64,000 bases of DNA, from the NCBI GenBank assembly GCA_963794385.1, contig CAWCDT010000005.1, positions 1 to 64,000 of the forward strand, read 5' to 3'. Position numbers and translations under genes: made by a program. Of the stretch, positions 56,304-64,000 are shown piece after piece. This DNA is from Gaiellasilicea sp963794385. Lineage in GTDB: Bacteria > Actinomycetota > Thermoleophilia > Gaiellales > Gaiellaceae. Position 1 is the first letter of the stretch; every line of letters begins with the position of its first letter. The notes below the pieces were generated by a model. The model made no database searches. It saw nothing but the letters and a program-made list of their open reading frames with translations, and was not told the origin of the DNA.

Positions 56304-57439
56304 CCTCGCCGGCATCTCATTCGAGCTCTCGCCCGAGCAGCTGGAGCTCCGCGAGCTCGCGCACGAGTTCGCCGAGCGCGAGCTGCGGCCGGCGGCACGG
56401 GAGTGGGACGAGCGCGAGGACTGCCCGCCGGAGCTGCTCGCGAAGGCGGCCAGGCTCGGCCTGACCTCGCACGCGATCCCGGCCGAGTACGGCGGCGGCG
56501 GCGTCCCGGCGGTCACGTCCGCACTGATCGCCGAGGAGCTCTCGTGGGGATGTGCTGGGCTCGCCGCGCCGATCGGGGCGACGATGTTCCCCGTGCGGCC
56601 GCTCCTGCGCTCCGGCACGGCCGGGCAGAAGGAGCGCTGGCTGACGCGGCTCGCGTCGGAGGAGGGGTGTCTCGCCGCGATCGCGTTCACCGAGCCAGGT
56701 GCGGGGTCAGACGTGGCGGGCCATCCAGGCCACGGCCCGCCGGGAGGGCGACGAGTACGTCCTGAACGGCGAGAAGTGCTACGTCACGAACGGCGGCATC
56801 GCGGAGCTGACGATCGTCTTCGCGAAGCTCGACGGCGCGATCACCGCCTTCCTCCTCGAGTCCGGCGACCGCGGGGTCACCGCTGGGCGCAAGGAGCCGA
56901 AGCTCGGGCTCCGCGCCTCCTACACCGGCTCGATCCTGCTCGACGAGGCGCGGATCCCGGCCGACCGTCTGCTCGGCGAGGAGGGCGAGGGCTTCGCGAT
57001 CGCGATGGACTTCTTCATGCATTCTCGGCCGCAGGTCGCCGCGTCGGCGCTCGGGATTGCCCGGGCGGCGTCCGAGTACGCCACCGACTACGCCAACGAG
57101 CGCCGCGCCTTCGGGAAGCCCCTCCTGGCCAGGCAGGGCGTCTCGTTCAAGCTCGCCGACATGGCGATGCAGGTCGAAGCCGCTCGCCTGCTCGTCTGGC
57201 GGGCCGCGGCGGCCCTCGACGCAGGAGAGGATGCGGGTCTCCTCGGCTCCTTCGCGAAGGCGTTCGCGGCCGACGCTGCGATGAGCATCACCACCGACGC
57301 GGTGCAGGTTCTCGGCGGAGCCGGGATCATGCGGGACCATCCGGTCGAGAAGTGGATGCGCGACGCCAAGGTGCTCCAGATCGTCGAGGGGACGTCGGAG
57401 ATCCAGCGGCACGTGATCGTCCAGTACCTCCGGCGCTGA
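56284..57439 (+). CDS. Acyl-CoA dehydrogenase (frame broken by one base)
   Basis: The N-terminal part (ISFELSPEQLELRELAHEFA, IAFTEPGAGSDVA) and the main part (AIQATARREGDEYVLNGEKC, to IVEGTSEIQRHVIVQYLRR) are in different frames. One G too many in GCGGGCC at about 56717-56721 explains the switch. All catalytic parts are present, including the base in VEGTSE. TTG start inside the SDR gene. Confidence 0.85.
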
Positions 57440-57514
57440 CGATCTGTGGTCGCCGGATCCTTGCGAAATCTGCACGAAAAGCTGACCTGAACCGCCGGTA
57501 CACTCCACGACTTC

Positions 57515-59429
57515 GTGCAGGTCGATGCAACCTCCGTCGCCGGTTCCGCGCAGCGGCGCTCCGCCCGCGTCGTCGCCCGCTGGGTGCTGGTCTCGCTCGC
57601 GCTGCTCGCCGTTCTCGTCGCGCTCATCGGTCTCGCCTACGCCGGCTCGACCGCGCGCATCGCCGACGGCGTGGCGATCGCCGGCGTCGACGTCGGCGGG
57701 CTGACGCAGAAGGAGGCGCAGACGCTGCTCGAGCGCCGCTTCGCCGCGGTCGCCCGGGTGCCGATCGTGTTCGTGGCAGGAGAGAAGCGCTTCCCGATCA
57801 AGGCGACGACGCTGAGTGTGGAGGCCGACTGGGGCTCGGCGCTCGAGACCGCCGCCCGCGAGGGCCAGGGCTTCGGCCCGGTGCGCGGCTTCCGCCGGCT
57901 CCAGGCGCGGTTCTTCGGCGCCGAGATCTCGCCGCCTGTGCAGGCGTACGCCGCGGCTCTCGACTACAAGGTCGCCGGGATCGCGCGCGAGGTCGACCGC
58001 AGGCATGTCGAGGCGAAGGTCGTGCGCCGCGGGTTGTCGATCGAGGTCGTTCGCGGTCAGTCCGGGCTCCGCCTCGACCGGAAGGCGGCCGAGGCCACGA
58101 TCGTCCGGTCGCTCGCCCGGTTCGAGCGGGGCAGCGTGATCGCCCTCCCGATCGTCGTCGACCCGGTTCAGGTCGGCGCGGCCGACCTGGCACCCGCGGC
58201 GCGCCAGGCGAAAATCGGCGCTCTCGGCGCCGGTCCGGCTCGAGTACTCGGGCGTGCGCTGGCGGCTGCCGCGCTGGCGGATCGCGGAGCTGCTTTCGCT
58301 CCCCGCCGCGGGGAAGACGCGCCTGACGATCGCCGGCCCGGGCGCGGAGGCCTGGTTCGCGAGGCTGCGCAAGGCGGTCGAGCGTGCCCCGGTGGACGCG
58401 GGCTTCGCGGCCGTCGGCGACGAGGTGCGGGTCGTCCCGGCGAAGGACGGCCTCGCCGTGGACGTGCCGCTGACGGCGAAGGCGCTGCTCGCCGCGGCGA
58501 CCTCTCCGACGACGCGCACGGCACAGCTCTCCGTGCGCACGGCCGAGGCCGAGCGCACCACGGCCGAGGCCACTGCGATGGGGATCGAGCGGCGTCTCTC
58601 GTCCTACACGACGCTCTACGCGGGCACGTCCGACCGGATCACGAACCTGCAGCTCGCCGTCGGGCTCGTGAACGGCGCGGTCGTCGCACCGGGCGCGACG
58701 TTCTCGTTCAACGACCGCGTCGGCCAGCGCACGACCGACCGTGGCTTCCGGTCGGCGCCCGTGATCATCAAGGACGAGTACGAGGAAGCCGTCGGCGGCG
58801 GCGTCTCACAGGTTGCGACGACCGTCTTCAACGCGGCCTGGGAGGCGGGGCTGAAGATCGCGGAGCGGAACCCGCACTCGCTCTACATCAGCCGCTACCA
58901 GACCGGGCGCGACGCGACGGTCAACTATCCCGACCTCGACCTCAAGTTCGTCAACGACACGAAGAACTGGATCTACATCGCCGGGGCGTCAGGCGATGCC
59001 GGGATCACGGTCTCGATCTACGGCGGGGGCGCCGAGCGGCGCGTCGAGAGCGGCACCGGCACGCTACGCGAGACCGGCCCGGCTCCGCTCCGGCGCGTTC
59101 CCGACCCCCAGCTGCTGCGCGGCGAGACGGTGATCGAGGCGGAGGGCACCCCGGCGACCACGACGTCGGTCACCCGCAAGGTCTACTCCGACGTCGGGCA
59201 GCTCTTGCACGACGAGACCTGGACGACGAACTACCGCGGCGAGTATCGCATCGTCCGCTTCGGCACGAAGCCGCCGCCGCCACCGCCGCCCGTGAAGCCG
59301 AAGCCGGCCGACAAGCCGAAGCCGCCGCCGGAGGACGAGGTGCCGCCGCAGTCCGAAACCGAGCCGCTCCCGGTCGACCCGCCCGAGCCGGTCACCCCGG
59401 AGCCCCCGCCGGCCCCGCCTCGGCCCTAG
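57515..59429 (+). CDS. VanW-family protein with peptidoglycan-binding-like domains (frame broken)
   Basis: An N-terminal membrane anchor (VLVSLALLAVLVALIGLAYA), two YoaR-like domains, a VanW domain (TLYAGTSDRITNLQLAVGLV, FSFNDRVGQRTTDRGFR, YEEAVGGGVSQVATTVFNAA), a G5-like segment and a Pro-rich tail. One G too many at about 58217-58218 splits the frame. VanW proteins occur in cell-envelope contexts, but function is not established. -10 TACACT at 57499-57504. Confidence 0.85.
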
Positions 59430-59823
59430 CGATCGCCTCCACGAGGAAGTCGGGCACCCGCGTCGGTCGGTGCGTGGAGGGGTCCACGGTCGCGTGGGCC
59501 GTGTAGCCCTCGGCGACGCGCTCACCATCCCGCTCGACCACATACTCGAAGCGAAAGCGAGCGCCGCGCAGGCCGACGCAGCGCGTCCGGATCGTCAGTC
59601 GATCGTCGAAGCGCGCCGTGCCGTGGTAGCGGACGTGCACCTCGGTCGTCAGCGCCTCGATCCCGTGCTCCCGGATCGACTGGTACCCGCCGGCATGCTC
59701 GGCGAGGTACGCGACGCGTGCCACCTCCAGCCAGACCACGAACGAGGCGTGATGCGCGATCCCCTGCGCGTCCGTCTCGGCGAACCGGACGACGACCTCG
59801 GTCGAGAACGCGTAGCCCTCCAT
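59392..59823 (-). CDS. Acyl-CoA thioesterase, 4-hydroxybenzoyl-CoA thioesterase-like
   Basis: A 143-residue hot-dog fold protein. The catalytic Asp is in VRFAETDAQGIAHHASFVVW, and EVHVRYHGTARFDDRLTIRT follows. It releases CoA from acyl-CoA substrates. It overlaps the vanW gene on the other strand by 38 nt. Confidence 0.88.
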   Translation of the reverse strand: MEGYAFSTEVVVRFAETDAQGIAHHASFVVWLEVARVAYLAEHAGGYQSIREHGIEALTTEVHVRYHGTARFDDRLTIRTRCVGLRGARFRFEYVVERDGERVAEGYTAHATVDPSTHRPTRVPDFLVEAIARAEAGPAGAPG

Positions 59824-59869
59824 GCGAGGACTCTCGCAGGTGACCCGGGCTCGCCGGGCCGGTTGTGGC

Positions 59870-60034
59870 TCAGGCGGCGGCGCGCCGCAACGTGCGCTCG
59901 TCGAGGACCCGGTGGCAGCCGGAGCAGACCTTCTGCTCGACTTCGTACGGGATCCCGGCGTGCTGGCGCAGCGCGTGCGCGACCACGGCCTTGTGCCGGT
60001 GCAGCGAACGGACTTTCTTGCTGGGGCTCTCCAT
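59870..60034 (-). CDS. Small zinc-ribbon-like protein
   Basis: A 54-residue basic protein, ESPSKKVRSLHRHKAVVAHA at the start and VCSGCHRVLDERTLRRAAA at the end, with a single CXXC pair. GAGAGAGG precedes the ATG. A 7-bp hairpin (CGTCCCT/AGGGACG) lies 22 nt upstream. Function unknown. Confidence 0.6.
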   Translation of the reverse strand: MESPSKKVRSLHRHKAVVAHALRQHAGIPYEVEQKVCSGCHRVLDERTLRRAAA

Positions 60035-60179
60035 GTGCCTCTCTCTCAAGGTAGCCGTCCCTGTGTAAGGGACGTGCACCGAAAAGGTGAAGAAACGATC
60101 AACATCCGGCGAGCGTCCCCTTCATGCTCCTGGGATACACCTGGCGTCGGCTGTCGCCGATCCCGGGTACGATCGCGTC

Positions 60180-60473
60180 ATGGCGAAGACAGAGCAGAAG
60201 GACCTCATCACGCAGTTCCGGGACCTCACCTCCGAGGCGTTCAACAAGCTTTCCGAGCTGCCCGGCGGCTCGAAGTTCGTGGACTTCGCGAACGACACGC
60301 GCACGCGGCTGGACGAGATGCAGAAGAAGCTGCGGGGCCTGGACGACCTCGAGAAGCGGGTGGCGAAGCTCGAGCAGCAGGTCGCGGCGCAGTCGAAGAA
60401 GCCGGCCGCTGCGCGCAAGCCGGCGGCGGCGAAGAATCCGACACCGCCCGCTTCTCCGGCCGAGCCCTCCTAG
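60180..60473 (+). CDS. Small coiled-coil protein with Lys/Ala/Pro tail
   Basis: A 97-residue protein. The first two thirds are amphipathic helices (KDLITQFRDLTSEAFNKLSE, LRGLDDLEKRVAKLEQQVAA), the tail is KKPAAARKPAAAKNPTPPA. This resembles small phasin-like or nucleoid-type proteins, but no family is certain. A TACGAT -10 at 60168-60173 would make the message nearly leaderless. The TAG stop is the first codon of a long inverted repeat. Confidence 0.55.
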   Translation: MAKTEQKDLITQFRDLTSEAFNKLSELPGGSKFVDFANDTRTRLDEMQKKLRGLDDLEKRVAKLEQQVAAQSKKPAAARKPAAAKNPTPPASPAEPS

Positions 60474-60628
60474 ATGGTTGATCGGCAATTACCGCACGCA
60501 CGGATGACGACCCAGACACGGCGCCGGGAACCATCCTCGACCTTGCCAAGGCAACCAGCCTTGGCTGCATGCCCCCGACTTGGTCTGGATCGCCCCCGCG
60601 CGCACGCCAATTACCGATCAACCATCTA
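60471..60628. repeat. Long inverted-repeat element between convergent genes
   Basis: TAGATGGTTGATCGG (60471-60485) pairs perfectly with CCGATCAACCATCTA (60614-60628), and AATT pairs with AATT inside. CCAGAC/GTCTGG (60512-60517 with 60583-60588) and the 8-bp hairpin GCCAAGGC-AACCA-GCCTTGGC (60545-60565) lie within. The stop codons of both flanking genes are the end bases of the repeat. The layout (GG-CAA at the inner left, A-CC at the inner right) resembles the four elements upstream of rplW, rplV, rplQ and the HAD gene. Confidence 0.7.
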
Positions 60629-61537
60629 AGCCGGAACGCGGACCCGCAGGGCGGACCGGACGATCTCGAAGCGGACCGGGGTCGTGCCGGGCTGCTCGCC
60701 GTCGAGCTCGATCGGCAGCGGGGCGTCGGAAGCGATCGTCACGACGGCCCCGCGAAGCAGCTCCGCCTTCGGGTGAGGCAGATGCCGCCCGCGATAGGTC
60801 TTCGGAAGCGTCACGAGCAGGTCGGCCTTCGTCAGGTCGCCGATCGTGAGTACGTCGAAGAGGCCGTCGTCCGGCTCTGCTTCAGGGCAGATGATCATGC
60901 CGCCGCCGAACGTGCGCCCGTTGGCGACGACGACGTCGTGCATCGGGGCCGCGCGCCTCTCGCCGTCGACCGTGACGCGGATCTCGGAGTTCTGCCAGCG
61001 TGCGAAAACCGCAAGCGTCGCCCACAGGTAGGAGGCCTTGCCGCCGAGGGCTTTGCTCGTGTCGTTGGCGCGCTGGGCGATCGCACCGCTCATGCCTGCG
61101 CTCGCGACGTTCGCGAACCACAGCTGGGCCTCGTTGCCGTCCCAGGCGTGATAGGTCGCGCGGCCGAGGTCGATCGTCCGCGGCCGGCCCGTCAGGGCGA
61201 CGTCGAGCGCGCGGTCGAGCCTGTGCGGGATCCCGTACGTCCGGGCGAAGTCCCAGCCCGTCCCGCGCGGGATCAGCGCGATCTCGACGTCGTCGCGGCC
61301 GGCGATCCCGTTCACGACCTCATTCACGGATCCGTCGCCGCCGACGACGACGAGTAGCTTGGCGCCGCCGTCGGCCGCGGCGCGCGCGAGCTCGCCGAGA
61401 TGGCCGGGCCGTTGCGAGAGGAGTGCGTCGCCCTCGAGCCCGCGGGTGGTGGCGCGGTGAGCGATCTCCGCCCAGCGCCGACCGGTCGACCCGTTCGCCG
61501 ACGCCGGGTTGACGAGGAAGACGGTCTCGGTGCTCAA
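60626..61537 (-). CDS. Diacylglycerol/sphingosine kinase-family lipid kinase
   Basis: A 303-residue DAGK catalytic domain protein. VFLVNPASANGSTGRRWAEI, the nucleotide-binding LLVVVGGDGSVNEVVNGI and IALIPRGTGWDFARTYGIP are typical, and GRTFGGGMIICPEAEPDDGL closes the site. It phosphorylates a lipid with ATP. TTG start overlapping the deoD stop (TTGA). Confidence 0.88.
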   Translation of the reverse strand: MSTETVFLVNPASANGSTGRRWAEIAHRATTRGLEGDALLSQRPGHLGELARAAADGGAKLLVVVGGDGSVNEVVNGIAGRDDVEIALIPRGTGWDFARTYGIPHRLDRALDVALTGRPRTIDLGRATYHAWDGNEAQLWFANVASAGMSGAIAQRANDTSKALGGKASYLWATLAVFARWQNSEIRVTVDGERRAAPMHDVVVANGRTFGGGMIICPEAEPDDGLFDVLTIGDLTKADLLVTLPKTYRGRHLPHPKAELLRGAVVTIASDAPLPIELDGEQPGTTPVRFEIVRSALRVRVPA

Positions 61538-62247
61538 TGCCCGGACGTCGCCGTGGCGAGCGCCACGCGCGTCATCCGGTCGACCGCCGCGCGCATCTCT
61601 TCGTCGCTGATGCGCTTGAACTCGCCCTCGACCACGATGTCGCTCACGATTAGGAGGCAGCCGGCATGGACGCCCCTGAGCGCTCCGACCGTGAAAAGCG
61701 CCGCTGCCTCCATCTCGACGGCGAGCACGCCGCGCTTCGACCAACGCTCGTACTGCCCCTCGTCGGGGTTGTAGAAGAGGTCGCTCGAGACGATCGGCCC
61801 GACGTGCATCTCCTGGCCGATCTCCTTGGCGACGTGGACGGCGCCGTGGATCAGCTCCCAGCTCGCGGTCGGGCAGTGGGGCTCGTCCGCCACGAGGTGC
61901 ATCGCGGTCGAGTCGGCCGGGACGGCGGAGAGCGCGACGATCATGTCGCCGAGCTGGTGGTGGGGCTGAAGCCCGCCGCAGGTCCCGACGCGGAGCAGCT
62001 TCTTGACGCCGAGCTGGATCAGCTCCTCGAAGACGATCGTGGCGCCCGGGCAGCCCATGCCGGTGCCCTGCACCGAGACGGGCTTGCCCTCCCACGTGCC
62101 CGTGTAGCCGAGCAGGCCACGTTCGGAGTTCCGCTGCACGACGTCCTCGAGGTACGTCTCGGCGATGTACTTGGCCCGCAACGGGTCGCCGGGCAGCAGG
62201 CATGCCTCGGCGTATTCGCCCGGCTCGGCTCTGATGTGGATCGGCAT
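61534..62247 (-). CDS. deoD: Purine nucleoside phosphorylase DeoD-type
   Basis: A 237-residue phosphorylase that releases purine bases from (deoxy)nucleosides. CLLPGDPLRAKYIAETYLED, GTGMGCPGATIVFEELIQLG and AVEMEAAALFTVGALRGV are diagnostic. ATG 62247. It forms an operon with the lipid kinase. Confidence 0.93.
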   Translation of the reverse strand: MPIHIRAEPGEYAEACLLPGDPLRAKYIAETYLEDVVQRNSERGLLGYTGTWEGKPVSVQGTGMGCPGATIVFEELIQLGVKKLLRVGTCGGLQPHHQLGDMIVALSAVPADSTAMHLVADEPHCPTASWELIHGAVHVAKEIGQEMHVGPIVSSDLFYNPDEGQYERWSKRGVLAVEMEAAALFTVGALRGVHAGCLLIVSDIVVEGEFKRISDEEMRAAVDRMTRVALATATSGH

Positions 62248-62278
62248 CCGCGAGACCCTATAGGGCAGGATCAAGTGG

Positions 62279-63058
62279 ATGTCACGTGTCGTCGAGCCGA
62301 CCCTCGAGCAGATCCTCGCCTTCTGCGCCGAGGATCCGGTCGAGCGCGTGTTCCTCGAGGACGTCGCGCGCCGAGGACTGGGCAGGTTCGCGGGTGTCGT
62401 GGAAGACGGCCGGCTCGTCTCGCTCTGCCATACCGGCGCGAACATCGTTCCGTCCGGACGAGGCTGCGGCGTCTTTGGCGACGTGACTGTTCGGGCCCGG
62501 GCGCGGATGCTGATCGGCGAGCAAGGGGCCGTCTCCGAGCTGTGGGACGCCGTGTCGCGCCGGCTGCCTCTGCCCCGTGAGGACCGGCCGGGCCAGCCCG
62601 TCTACACGATCTCGACGCCGCCCGAGCCGGGGGAAAGCGGCCTGCGCCAGGCCGAGCCAGGCGATCTCAACCTACTCGTGCCCGCATGCGCGCGGGCACA
62701 CGAGCACGAGCTCGGGATCGACCCGCTCCAGCGCGACTCCGACGGCTTCCGCTGGCGAACGCGTGCCCAGATCGACGAGGGCCGCTCGTGGCTGTGGGCC
62801 CAGGACGGGGTCATCCTCTTCAAGGCCGAGGCGTCTGCCTGGACACCCGAGGCGGTGCAGCTGCAGCAGGTCTGGACCGATCCGACGGCTCGGGGCCACG
62901 GGAATGCGACGCGCGGCCTGCGCGACCTGATTCGGCTGTTGCTCGAGAGCGTTCCGCAGGTCTGCCTCTTCGTTCGCGCCGACAACCGGGCCGCGATCGG
63001 TCTCTACGAGAAGGTCGAAATGAAGCACGTGCTCGACTACCGCAGTGTGTTGCTGTGA
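62279..63058 (+). CDS. GNAT acetyltransferase with N-terminal DUF4081-like domain
   Basis: A 259-residue protein. The N-terminal part (FCAEDPVERVFLEDVARRGL, GRLVSLCHTGANIVPSG) is DUF4081-like, and the C-terminal GNAT domain has VWTDPTARGHGNATRGLRDL and LFVRADNRAAIGLYEKVEM. Its stop overlaps the next GTG. Confidence 0.82.
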   Translation: MSRVVEPTLEQILAFCAEDPVERVFLEDVARRGLGRFAGVVEDGRLVSLCHTGANIVPSGRGCGVFGDVTVRARARMLIGEQGAVSELWDAVSRRLPLPREDRPGQPVYTISTPPEPGESGLRQAEPGDLNLLVPACARAHEHELGIDPLQRDSDGFRWRTRAQIDEGRSWLWAQDGVILFKAEASAWTPEAVQLQQVWTDPTARGHGNATRGLRDLIRLLLESVPQVCLFVRADNRAAIGLYEKVEMKHVLDYRSVLL

Positions 63059-63639
63059 GGGAGCTCGTCGTCGCCCGCCATGCGGAGTCCGAGTGGAACG
63101 TGCTCGAGCGCCTGAACGGCGACCCGTCGGTGCAGGTAATGCTTACGGAGGCGGGCCGCGAGCAGGCCCGCGCGCTTGGGGCGGAGGCGGGGCCGGTCGA
63201 CCTCGCCGCGCACTCGTCGTTCGGGCGCACCCGCGAGACCGCGGAGCTCGCGTGGCCGGCGACGCCGCTGCTCGAGGTGCCAGAGCTCGGGGAGTTCACC
63301 TTCGGCACCTTCGAGGGGTCGCGCTGGGCCGAAGGCTTCGACGAATGGGTGAAGACCTCCCGGCCTGACGAGGGGGCGCCCGGAGGTGGCGAGAGCCGCA
63401 TCGAGGCGGCGCGTCGCTTCGCTCAGGGCTACCGGACGCTCATCGCGCGGCCGGAGGAGCGGATCGCCGCGATCGCGCACGGCGCACCCGTGGCCTACGT
63501 GCTGTTGGCGCTCGAGAACAAGTCGCCCGTCCGGGTGCTCGACGGCGTCGAGCAGGCGCGGCCGTTCAGGATCGCGGCGGCCGACCTCGAGCGCGCGCTC
63601 GACGTCATCGAAGCCTGGGCCGCGTCGCCCGCGTTCTAG
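63055..63639 (+). CDS. Histidine-phosphatase (phosphoglycerate-mutase-like) family protein
   Basis: A 194-residue protein. The catalytic loop reads LVVARHAESEWNVLERLNGD, i.e. RHA instead of the usual RHG, followed by SFGRTRETAELAW and a second His in AAIAHGAPVAYVLL. Likely a phosphatase of unknown substrate. GTG start overlapping the GNAT stop (GTGA). Confidence 0.85.
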   Translation: MRELVVARHAESEWNVLERLNGDPSVQVMLTEAGREQARALGAEAGPVDLAAHSSFGRTRETAELAWPATPLLEVPELGEFTFGTFEGSRWAEGFDEWVKTSRPDEGAPGGGESRIEAARRFAQGYRTLIARPEERIAAIAHGAPVAYVLLALENKSPVRVLDGVEQARPFRIAAADLERALDVIEAWAASPAF

Positions 63640-63653
63640 GGCAGACTGGAAGG

Positions 63654-64000
63654 GTGCTCGAGCGCGTCGAGGCCTTCATCCGCGAGCGTGACCTGATCGC
63701 CCCCGGCGGCGACGTGACCGTGCTCGTCTCCGGCGGCGCCGACTCGACCTGCCTCTGGCACGCGCTCGGCGAACTGGGGTACTGCCGTCTCCGCGCTGCA
63801 CGTCGCACACGGCCTCCGCGGCGCGGAGTCGGACGAGGATGCCCGCTTTTGCCGCGAGGCCTTCGGCGCCGAGATCGTCGATGCGCCCGGGGCGACCGAG
63901 GCGGAGCTTGCGCGAGCTGCGCTACTCGTTCGCGACCGACCGGCTCCGCGCCACCGGGCACACCGCCTCGGACCAGGTCGAGTCGGTGCTGCTCGGCCTC
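63654..64000 (+). CDS. tilS: tRNA(Ile)-lysidine synthetase, N-terminal part (frame broken, cut by window end)
   Basis: This enzyme modifies the CAU anticodon of tRNA-Ile. The PP-loop motif is VTVLVSGGADSTCLWHALGE. The sequence continues in a second frame (VSALHVAHGLRGAESDEDAR) and a third (LRYSFATDRLRATGHTASDQ), so two shifts occur, at about 63780 and 63910. The GTG start follows AAGGGT. The C-terminal half lies outside the window. Confidence 0.8.
   Translation, partial: MLERVEAFIRERDLIAPGGDVTVLVSGGADSTCLWHALGELGYCRLRAARRTRPPRRGVGRGCPLLPRGLRRRDRRCARGDRGGACASCATRSRPTGSAPPGTPPRTRSSRCCSA

Overview
The window is about 64 kb of GC-rich DNA with actinobacterial gene content. It starts inside rpoC, runs through a complete str-S10-spc-alpha ribosomal protein cluster, and then enters about 38 kb of ordinary chromosomal genes. 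Frequent GTG and TTG starts, nested stop/start overlaps, an F420-type LLM oxidoreductase, a CaiB-type CoA transferase, several acyl-CoA dehydrogenases and a mycofactocin-like SDR point to a soil Actinomycetota. Thermoleophilia (Gaiellales-like) is my best guess, by inference only. I see no transposase, integrase, phage gene or CRISPR array.

Layout. 1-2.9 kb: 3' end of rpoC with a strong terminator. 3.0-3.7 kb: a VapBC-like toxin-antitoxin pair. 3.7-5.3 kb: a secreted protein of unknown function. 5.3-25.9 kb: rpsL, rpsG, fusA, tuf, the S10 and spc clusters, secY, adk, map, infA, rpmJ, rpsM, rpsK, rpsD, rpoA and rplQ, all on the + strand and mostly overlapping by 1-4 nt. 26-31 kb: a broken LLM oxidoreductase, an NfeD-like gene, truA, a HAD phosphatase and ligA. 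31-36.7 kb: cell-wall and regulatory genes (methyltransferase, PBP4-type peptidase, LuxR-type response regulator, and divergent 3D-domain and NlpC/P60 proteins). 36.7-46.5 kb: fadD, ku, hydrolases, tRNA-Pro, DoxX, a lysyl-oxidase-like protein, a CoA transferase and a TetR regulator. 47.7-49.5 kb: a decayed patch with cupin, DsrE-like and esterase remnants. 49.5-64 kb: acyl-CoA dehydrogenases, a GH3 enzyme, an amidase, an SDR, VanW, a thioesterase, a lipid kinase, deoD, a GNAT protein, a histidine phosphatase and the start of tilS.

The most interesting signal is a family of four structured intergenic elements of about 145-168 nt, located just before rplW, rplV, rplQ and a HAD-phosphatase gene. 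All share a nearly identical core. Their outer stem, a second stem and an internal 6-bp hairpin differ in sequence between copies but keep base pairing through compensatory changes. In every copy the 3' strand of the outer stem contains the Shine-Dalgarno sequence of the next gene. In the three ribosomal copies the 5' strand begins at, or 1 nt past, the stop codon of the previous gene. This looks like an undescribed cis-acting RNA that brings a stop codon next to the following ribosome-binding site. A possible divergent fifth member lies between convergent genes at 60.5 kb.

A caution applies to the whole window. At least ten genes carry apparent single-base frameshifts (rpoC tail, map, LLM, nfeD, lysyl oxidase, cupin, esterase, one acyl-CoA dehydrogenase, vanW, tilS). 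Most look like one extra G or C, which suggests residual sequencing indels rather than many independent pseudogenes. The fatty-acid genes (fadD, three acyl-CoA dehydrogenases, CoA transferase, thioesterase) may form a regulon under the TetR protein, because similar TTGACT-centred operators lie at the TetR promoter and at one acyl-CoA dehydrogenase promoter.
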